The notes under the pieces: model-generated
Database searches by the model: none
The model's input: only the letters and a program-made list of their open reading frames with translations
What the model was told of the DNA's origin: nothing
Part shown: positions 56,215-64,000 of the stretch, piece after piece
Layout of the letters: every line of letters starts with the position of its first letter
How positions within the stretch are numbered: the stretch's first letter is position 1
Position numbers and translations under genes: made by a program
Origin: Charina bottae
Taxonomy: Eukaryota > Chordata > Lepidosauria > Squamata > Charinaidae
Direction: 5' to 3'
DNA length: 64,000 nt
Assembly: GCA_023362775.1 (NCBI GenBank)
Contig: JALMGJ010000006.1
Location: 56,503,001-56,567,000, forward strand

Positions 56215-57310
56215 CCTAGTTATCTGCAGGACTGCATTCTCCCATTGGAACTGACCCAGCCGGTTCAATCTACCTAGGAGAAACTAGAAGCAGTGCCCCA
56301 CTTTAGCATGGCTCTTTGGTGGTGGTGGTGGTGGTGGTGGTGGTGGTCTTTCGTATGGCTTCCCAGTGAACATCTGGTTGTCTTCCAGCCTGACTGCCTT
56401 CCAGAATACTAAAAAAAGGCCTTTCTTGAAGGTGTTTGTCCTTGATTCTGTGTCAGTTTGGTTACAGTTTGGTTTGGCTAATTTTATTTTAGTCTGTATT
56501 TTCATTAGTTTGTGTACTTTTATATTTATTGGTTGTTGTATATGGTTTCTTGTGTAGTTTATCTTAGTGATTTAGGGGTCAATAAATGTGTTAAATAAAT
56601 AAATAAATCTCGACAGTTCCTAAGACAATACTCATTTTATTTTTAATAATGGGTATATAGACGCTTGGTCATGTCCAAGGTGTTGTTTTAAATATGTATG
56701 GTTGTTGTGTTTGGTTTGTCTTAGCATTAATATTTGCTGGTTTGGCTGTTCAGTTGTGAACTGATTTCATTGCACCTGAATGAGTTGAACTGTGAGTTGA
56801 ACGGATGACAACCAGTTATGTTCTGTTGTTCTGTTTTTGTGTCTGTCTTTTAACAGGTCTTCCTAGGCTCCCCCCTGGGAATTGCCTCACCCCAGTTTAA
56901 ATTCTATGTCAGTTGAGCTAATCCATGCACCTGGTGAAGTGAGCTATAGCTCACAAAAGCTCATGCCTTTTAATCAGATTTGTTAGTCTGAAAAGCTGCT
57001 ACCAGATTCCTTTTGTTGTTTGGGAAGTAAGGAATGGAAGCACCTCTCTTTTCCATTTAGATGGGCGAGTATAAGAGTGGAACTGGATTTAGACTTTCCA
57101 ATTTGAAGGAGAGGTGAGATTACATAATTGGGCAGTAGGTAACTGACAATGTGCATAACAACTGAAAGTTCTATTTGTCCAATCACATAATCTGCTATGG
57201 TGGAGGGGCATGGCTTTCATCATCTCAAAGATCACAGCAAGATTTGCATGACATATCAAGAGTCAGGACTTTTAAGTGATGAAATGGGAATCTTAGGCAT
57301 GTGCTTAAGG
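56215..57310. other. Intronic sequence with (GGT)n and a scrap of a dispersed repeat
   Basis: (GGT)n at 56317-56347. At about 56930-57020, gaagtgagctatagctcacaaaagctcatgcctt ... tttgttagtctgaaaagctgctaccag resembles a repeat end dispersed in amniotes; family not assigned. Confidence 0.45.
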
Positions 57311-57436
57311 CAGGGTTTCTCAACCTTGGCAACTTTAAGATGTGTGGACTTCAATTCCCAGAATTCCCCAGCCAGCATTACTGGCTGGGGAATTCTGGGA
57401 GTTGAAGTCCACTCATCTTAAACTTCAACTCTGTCC
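57311..57436. mobile_element. Palindromic hAT-type MITE, right end decayed
   Basis: cagggtttctcaaccttggcaac at the left; internally cttcaattcccagaattccccagcc is mirrored by ggctggggaattctgggagttgaag. The right terminus is eroded, so no target duplication can be read. Same family as 63232-63359. Confidence 0.75.
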
Positions 57437-58440
57437 CCTAAAACAGCCATGCCTCCCCCAATGCAAAAAAAAAAAACATTCACATTCTTGGCCCCACTCA
57501 CCCAGGAGGTGGCCTCTGGGTCACAACAGAGATTCTAGTAGGTTATTACATAACCCTGGACAGCACCTTTTGCATCTTTATGGTCAGTGAATTTAAATAC
57601 AATTTCATGTAACAAAAGTGCAATTAAAATGATTCTTTTGAGTGGAGGATTTAGATTGCTTCATTTATTGAAAGAAGTTGAGTCACTTTTAATTTTTTTC
57701 CCTTCCTTAATATATGAGCATCCCACAGCTGAAACAGCTTTAGAAGGCAAACAAACATGTCCTTCAAGCCCATCCCCATCAATTAATCAAAGCTGCTTCA
57801 CCAGCCAATTAAAACATTAAAGTTTGCAATAATAAAATTGATATACTACAGCCTAGTGCTTCCTTGGGAAAAATATTATGCATTAATATTGAGCACCATT
57901 TTATGTAGTCATGATTTATCATTTCCATTATTTCATACCACACTGTATGCATTTAAAATGCACTGTGGAGTGAGAGGGGGCAGCCTCAATGGCAGCTCTG
58001 AAACCACATTTCCTGCCACTTCCAGGAAACATGTTTCAACAACTGTGTTGCCTTTTCTTTTTCAAGGAACTGAATAAATGTCTAATGACTGATGAACAGG
58101 TGAGGCTCCAGAGAGCGGAGGGGGAAGGAGACTGAAGGTAAATATGAGGGAAAGTCTGCTTGGATTAATACTGAGTTCGGAGCCAGGCACGTGGTTGGGC
58201 AGTATCTGCTGGCTAGGACCGTAGGTATTCAGTCCCAGGACAATAGGGTTCTAATTCTAGGGAAGAGAACTAGAAGAATGGCCTAATTTTAGTTATGTAT
58301 TTACACATGTATACCCTGCTCTTCATTCCAGAGGAGCTTGCATATCAATAAAAACAAGACAGGCTTAAGTCCTTCATGGCACAAAAGAAAAAGGGCACAG
58401 CAGTTGCAAGCTGCTTACTATAATTCAGTTATTACACACA

Positions 58441-58492
<52 letters not shown>

Positions 58493-59671
58493 ATAGAAGT
58501 TTTGTAAAACTATGCTGAAACTGGTCTGTGGATACGAGGAGCTCCTGAGTGAGAACTGGAAGGTCTTCAGACTCACCCTGGACAAAGAGGTTGGTGCAGT
58601 GAAACTTTACAGTGGCAGAGCAAGGTTGTCTTTTGGGTAACAGGGCAAGAAGACTTTTTGGTGGCTATTGCTTGATCTTGGCCAGGACTGAGCTGAGTGG
58701 CCATCTGGATCTGGTGGCAAGCTGGTGCTGGAGCTGTGGCAGCCAATCATCTGCTCAGCAGCGCAAACTGTTGGGTTGGTAGTGCTGCTGCTCAGCTGTT
58801 AAAGATTTGGTGGCTTTACAGTGGTAGTGGTGATGGAGCTGACTGCATTCCTCTTTCAGGCAATGAATTTTGGCTGGCCTGGCTTCCTCTCCTCCTTTTG
58901 AATGGCAGCAGTTGCAGTAAAGCAATCCTGGAATGCCCACCATTAGTGTTCCAGAGGATGAGGGCAACCAGGAGATGGAGCTGACTGCTGGTGGGAGTGG
59001 GAGCCGGTCAAATTCTTATTTGGAAGGCCAGTCTGTGGCTGTTGCACAGCCACCATGCTTATAGTGGCCATCTTACCTCACACATACCGCAGTGGGTTTC
59101 AGAGGGACTGGAGTAGGTGTTGTTTGCCCCATCTTTCCACAAGCTCCAGAATTTGTTGTCTGTTGTTCCAAAGAACACATTGTATTTATGTGGGTCTGTG
59201 TTGAAAGTGAGCCTAGGACTATGCTGACAGGCTAGTACTGGCTGGGGTGTAAATGTTTACCCCTCTCCGGGTGATAAGATAGGCAAGCCAAGTGCAAGTA
59301 ACTCCCTGGTTTTCTGAGTTGGCATGGTTTGTAAATGTAGTTTAACTTTTAACTATCCCAGTGAGAATGGGATAGAATGAATAGAGGTTCATGTAGTTGT
59401 GGTGTAAGGGAGTAAGGAGAGATGTAGACGAACTATACAAGACTAGGGACACAAAATCTATGACACAATCTTCCTGAAGAATTTGTGAGATAGCTGGTGG
59501 GATGGTTGTAGTATCAGGATGTGAGTTGGGGCCCTTTATTTTGGGGTCATGGAATGCTGGTTTGACTCAGAAAAGGGGGACAAGAATTCTAACCTGTTAC
59601 AGAAAAGATTTCTGAGTCCTGGGAAAATAGACAGAGTGAGCAAGAAACTCAAAACAACTCTGCCTTGATTG
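57437..59671. other. TMEM117 intron sequence, mostly unannotated
   Basis: No exon or named repeat seen apart from the (CA)n(GA)n at 58433-58489. Confidence 0.5.
58433..58489. repeat. (CA)n(GA)n microsatellite
   Basis: About 13 CA then 15 GA units. Confidence 0.97.
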
Positions 59672-59679
59672 TATTAGGT

Positions 59680-60325
59680 CAGAGCTTTCCAAACTTTTCA
59701 AGTTGGTGATACACCTTTTAGACATGCATCATTTCGCAACATAGTAATAAGGCTCCCCGCCCCCTGGCACACGCAATTGGCTCCCGGGTGGAAACCCCAC
59801 CCCCCGGCCCACGCAATTGGCTCCTGGGTGGAAACCCCGCCCCCCCAGCCCACACGATTGGCTTGCCCTGCCCTGCCTCACGGCTGCCCTGCCCTGCCTT
59901 GCCTCTGCCAAGAAAAGCTGCGGTCGCAAGGCAAAAAAGCCTTGGATCACCGCAAAAAGTGACAGTGGGGGGGGCGCCCCGGGGTGGAAAATATCCGCGC
60001 CCATCAGCTGTGCGGCGGGGAGGCGGAGGCGCGCTGGAGCTACCCCAGTAGGGGCCGAAAAAACCACGGGGAGCAAAAGTGGGGGGGAGTCTGCCCTGCG
60101 CCCCGCTGTGGGCTCCTTCGAAAGGGCAGGCTCCGGGGACCCGGAAAGTGCCTTCGGTTCTGCGAAAAAACGCTGCACCAAGTGGCAGGGAGGAGTAAAG
60201 CCTGAGGAAGCCTCCCTGCCGCTCGGTGCATCACCCCAATCAGCACTTCCGGGTCGTCACGCGACACACCTGGACATTCCCAGTGACACACTGGTGGGTC
60301 ACAACACACACTTTGGAAAGCTATG
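59680..60325. mobile_element. hAT element family A, 646 bp, perfect TSD
   Basis: Starts cagagctttccaaactttt and ends cactttggaaagctatg, with exact target duplications tattaggt at 59672-59679 and 60326-60333. The interior has a triplicated gcaattggctcc(c/t)gggtggaaaccccgcc-type unit at 59774-59860 and is otherwise the reverse orientation of 55615-56206. Spurious ORFs of up to 191 codons arise from its GC content. Confidence 0.9.
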
Positions 60326-60333
60326 TATTAGGT

Positions 60334-63223
60334 ATAAGTTGAAGTCGAGAACAGCTCTGATGGGCTTTCAATATTCTTTTACAATACACTAATCTCATTA
60401 AAGTATATTCCAAGACTTCTGTTTCCTGACCTTACCTTCCTTGAAAGGTGACATGGAGGAAGGTGGACACATGGGGGAGATGGTGTATTGAAGTGGGGGA
60501 TTAGGCAGTAACATTACCATGGTGTTGCCAGGGAGAGATATGGTGGGAGATGTTAGTGGGCTGCTGTTGGGGAAAGTGGTCTTGGTGTTCGTATTCCTTG
60601 TGCTCAACCCCAATGTCCAGTCATCAGACTGTCAGTCTCCCAGGCTTTTGGCTGTTGCTACTGAATGTCAGGTGGGCCTATAATAAGCCCCACCCCCAAC
60701 TGTGATCCTAGTGGATGAGAGGAACAATCTCATGCACATTACAATCTGGATGAGCAAAGTGAAAATGTGGCTCTAGGGATCAGATAGAACTGCTATTACC
60801 ATACTATCTTCTCTGCTACATCAGAGCCCCCTGACCTGAAGTGCTTGAGGCCATTGCTGATTTGGTGGTGGAATTTCCCAGACTGATGTTATTGGGAAAC
60901 CTTAATTTGCCTTCTCTGGGCACAGGTTCAGGGGTAGATTGTGAGTTCATGTCCATCATGGCAACCATAGAGCTAACCCAGGTTATTATCAGCCTGATTC
61001 AAATTAGACGTGATTTTTTTCTCAGGGCAGTAGAGATCTGGTCTGGAGTTGGGGATGTTACCATCAGACCTTGGAGAAAAGACCAGTTTAATCAGTCTAC
61101 TCAAGATGGCTGATCTGGGTTTCAAAGGGAACTTATGGCCATTCCTGAGCCTGTGATACATGGATGGCCATGGATCTGATCCTCCCTATAAATACTGTCT
61201 CTGCCCATGGATCCCAATTTTCAGAGGAACTCTGGGAGGCAGAGTGGCAGAAGAAATGCCTAGACTGCTGCTGGAGGAACATGAAGAGTGAATCCAATTG
61301 AGCATGGGTAAGCCTTTCTTAAGGATTACCCTGTAGTGCCAAGAGTGGCAAGATATAAATATTTTCTGCAGACAGCCATCCAGAAGCCCTGTTCAGGATG
61401 ACCCTATCCCTCCTGGGGAAGGAATGGCCAGAGGAATATCTGCAAGGCCACTGTGAAGACTACTCTAGCCATCTGTTGGATAAAGTCATTTCAATCTGTT
61501 CTGAATTGGATTTGAACTGTGAAAACCCTGGAGGAAATGGATTATTTCTTTGTGGAATCCAAATGCATTGGTAAAAATACAGTTTATGCTTGGAGCAGCT
61601 GCTTTGCTTTCCAGCATGCTAGCTTCCCATTCATTTTTAAAATTAAAATAATATAAAAAGATAGACAAAGCAAAAAAAAAAAAGTAGCTCAGAAGTGCTC
61701 CAACATTATATTCTGGATCCAATCTGAAGGGATCATAACTACTACAATGCAGTGTCCCTCAAAGTCCTACCTAGCTGGTTATCCAGAAGAGGAGCATGAT
61801 ATTCAAACCTGCTAAGATTTAAAAGTGTTCACTTCTCTATCTAGTTCCTAATGTAGGTCCTCCCCAAAGCAACCAAAGCAGTTACAGTCCCATATTCTAG
61901 CAGAAAGCCCAACTAGAATAAGTCCAATTATCACTGTTTTCTTGATGCAATTTTGATGCAAAGTCAGACTGGAAAAAGGCAAAACCTCTTTTCTCAGGAG
62001 AATGTAAGGTAGCCCTGCTTTCCCTCGTCTGCATCCTGAGATTTACCTATGGCTTATTTGTCTGTCATGGACACTAATATGCATGAATTAATTATATTTA
62101 CTTATCAGAGTGAAATTCTCCTTGGCCCTTAATAATGTTTTATTTAATGTGTAAGGTCTTTGTAGTTATTAAATTATGCTCCTGCTTTAAATACGGTAGG
62201 CTTTGACGTTAAAAAAACACACACCTAAATTGGAGAAGGAAGGAGGCATAACAGAAAAACACTTCTATCATGAGGGGTTATTAAGCACTCAGTTATATGT
62301 TCCTTCGGATTAAAATTATAAGTAACTAAGAAGGAACACTATGAGGGATGAGTGTGTTTGTGTGTATTGTGCTGTGCTGTTAGTCAATATTTAAGATGCC
62401 AAAGATGAATCAATTCCATTTTATTAATATTAATATTAATATTAATATAAAATTATACTTACATTAATTCAGCAGGGTAACATTTTAACTATGCATAAAA
62501 CACTGGTAAGTGCATATAGTAATAAATAAATCAGGTTACAAAAAATCACTACATAGTGAAATGTTAAATTCTGGAGAATATCATATTTTATATACAGTAC
62601 ATCCAAGGATCTTGAAATTTCCATTGGCCACACTATTAATATACTAAACTGAAACGCGTTATCTATTACAAACATAAGTTCCTTGAAATTAAACTCATCA
62701 GCCTTACGCTTTAAGTCACAAATACTTCAGTTCCCTATTTAATACACAAAGGAACAGCTTAGGAAATTTCATATTCATAGTTTTGCTTGTGAAAAACATT
62801 TCCAATCATTGCCTATCAGAAGCTTCACATAAATTACTGCCTTTAGAGAACTTGCTCCTCCTCCTAAACTCTCAAAACAAAGCTTAATTATAAAACCCAA
62901 AAGAAAGTCGTTTTTTGGGGAAAAAACTTTCAAAAATGAAGAGTTGCTATTCAGATTTTAATTTAGTAAGCTAGCTGAATGGGACTTGAAAGTACAAAAC
63001 AGACCACTACTAAAGAAAGGTGTGGCAAATACTCAGAATGGTGAGGTTCTTTTAACCTATTCTGAAAAGGTTCCTTGCTTAGAGAGAAGGTGTTTCCTTC
63101 TAACATGTACAGAATAAGAGGATGTGAAGCTGTCCCTTTTGCAGACCATTAATAGATGGACACAAAGGGGCTGACCTTTAATTTTCACAGCCTTTTGGTT
63201 TCATAGTGGGTCTCCCCGGATTC
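60334..63223. other. TMEM117 intron sequence, unannotated
   Basis: No exon or named repeat recognised. Confidence 0.55.
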
Positions 63224-63231
63224 GCCTAGAA

Positions 63232-63359
63232 CAGTGTTTCTCAAACTTGGCAACTTTAGGATGTGTGGACTTCAACTCCCAGAATTCTGACTGGGAGCAT
63301 GGCTGGCTGAAGAATTCTGAGACTTCTCATCCTAAAGTTGCCAAGTTTGAGAAACACTG
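63232..63359. mobile_element. Palindromic hAT-type MITE (128 bp)
   Basis: cagtgtttctcaaacttggcaactttaggatg is mirrored by catcctaaagttgccaagtttgagaaacactg. Target duplication gcctagaa (63224-63231) and ccctagaa (63360-63367), 7 of 8 bases. No coding capacity. Confidence 0.88.
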
Positions 63360-63367
63360 CCCTAGAA

Positions 63368-64000
63368 GCATGAATATCACCAAGCAAGCTTTCTCATGTT
63401 TAATTATTATTGGTGGTGCTAGTACATCTGTTTCCTTGACTCAGACAGCGATGTAGAGCAGCCTTGGCAGGCTAAAATTTGAATTTACCTAACTTAGGTT
63501 ACATCCTTCCAGGACAAACTCTTTGAATGGATTCCTAACTCCCAGAAAGTGCTGGATATAAGTGAGAGGGCACAGGTAATTAAAATCTTTTATCAAGTCA
63601 AGAGTTATGCATATGAGGTAATCTTGGTGACTATAGCTTGTCCCCTGGATCTGAACAGCAACATGTCTACTGAAATTCTATTTGAATACTTTTAATCTCC
63701 TTTGCATGGAGTCATTACTGCATATATGATCTTCTTCCTGTCTGGTTGGTATCATCTGATGCACTATTTGAATCATAAGCTGAGGAACTTTTAATTTTAA
63801 TCTTGATCAGAAAGAACTTTCAGTATTTCCTGATCTTCAGAAACTTACTGATAGGTGTTGATGTGGGACCTAGACAACAATTTTACTGTCTCTTCTCAGT
63901 GAGTAACAATAACTAGAAATGTCTTGTTTGGATTATTTTCTGAATGTTCTACAGCCCAGTCAGGCAAAATAGAAAATCAAATCACTTATCTATATCTAAA
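63368..64000. other. TMEM117 intron sequence, unannotated
   Basis: Nothing classifiable seen up to the window edge. Confidence 0.5.

Noticed and set aside
59729..60392. ORFs of up to 191 codons
   Set aside because: Same reason; frames run out of the transposon ends into flanking DNA.

Overview
The window is vertebrate intronic DNA, most likely from a squamate reptile (snake or lizard). It carries a near-complete BovB (RTE) LINE, several Sauria-type tRNA SINEs that share the BovB-like 3' end, an L2 LINE, an R2/R4-type LINE with a restriction-like endonuclease, a Penelope-like element, Tc1 transposons, several small hAT elements and many microsatellites. The only host coding sequence I recognise is two exons of TMEM117 on the minus strand (50948-51107 and 20329-20458). 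Everything else in the window is therefore introns of that gene plus their repeat load. Squamate assignment rests on the repeat repertoire; I cannot name the species.

The main feature is a giant inverted repeat: 4298-9391 and 9406-14499 are reverse complements over 5,094 bp per arm, around a 14-nt spacer (9392-9405). I found one mismatch (4607 versus 14190). Both arms carry an intact Tc1 transposase gene, an L1-like 3' end, the 5' end of a BovB, part of a Penelope-like element, a MIR/CORE-type SINE and a small hAT element. The nesting can be read from target-site duplications. An L1-like 3' UTR (from 1) was hit by BovB (TSD at 622-632 and 9949-9959). BovB was hit by a Penelope-like element (TSD at 3447-3460 and 9704-9717). 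A Tc1 landed in a TA of the same L1-like sequence. The left arm was then added inside the natural fold-back of the Penelope-like element. The right arm is the ancestral copy, because only it is continuous with the interrupted BovB and L1-like sequence. A recent snap-back template switch, or an in vitro or assembly artefact of the same shape, must be told apart.

Region by region: 1-640 L1-like 3' part with microsatellite; 641-3460 BovB; 3461-4299 Penelope-like; 4298-14499 palindrome; 14500-20328 intron with a hAT MITE and a short telomere-like tract; 20329-20458 TMEM117 exon; 20459-50947 one 30.5-kb intron containing a SINE with microsatellites, an RTE fragment, a SINE, an L1-like element split by a solo LTR, a SINE plus R2/R4-type LINE, further SINEs and a U2 fragment; 50948-51107 TMEM117 exon; 51108-64000 upstream intron with an L2 LINE, two copies of a 0.6-kb hAT family and two short palindromic hAT MITEs.
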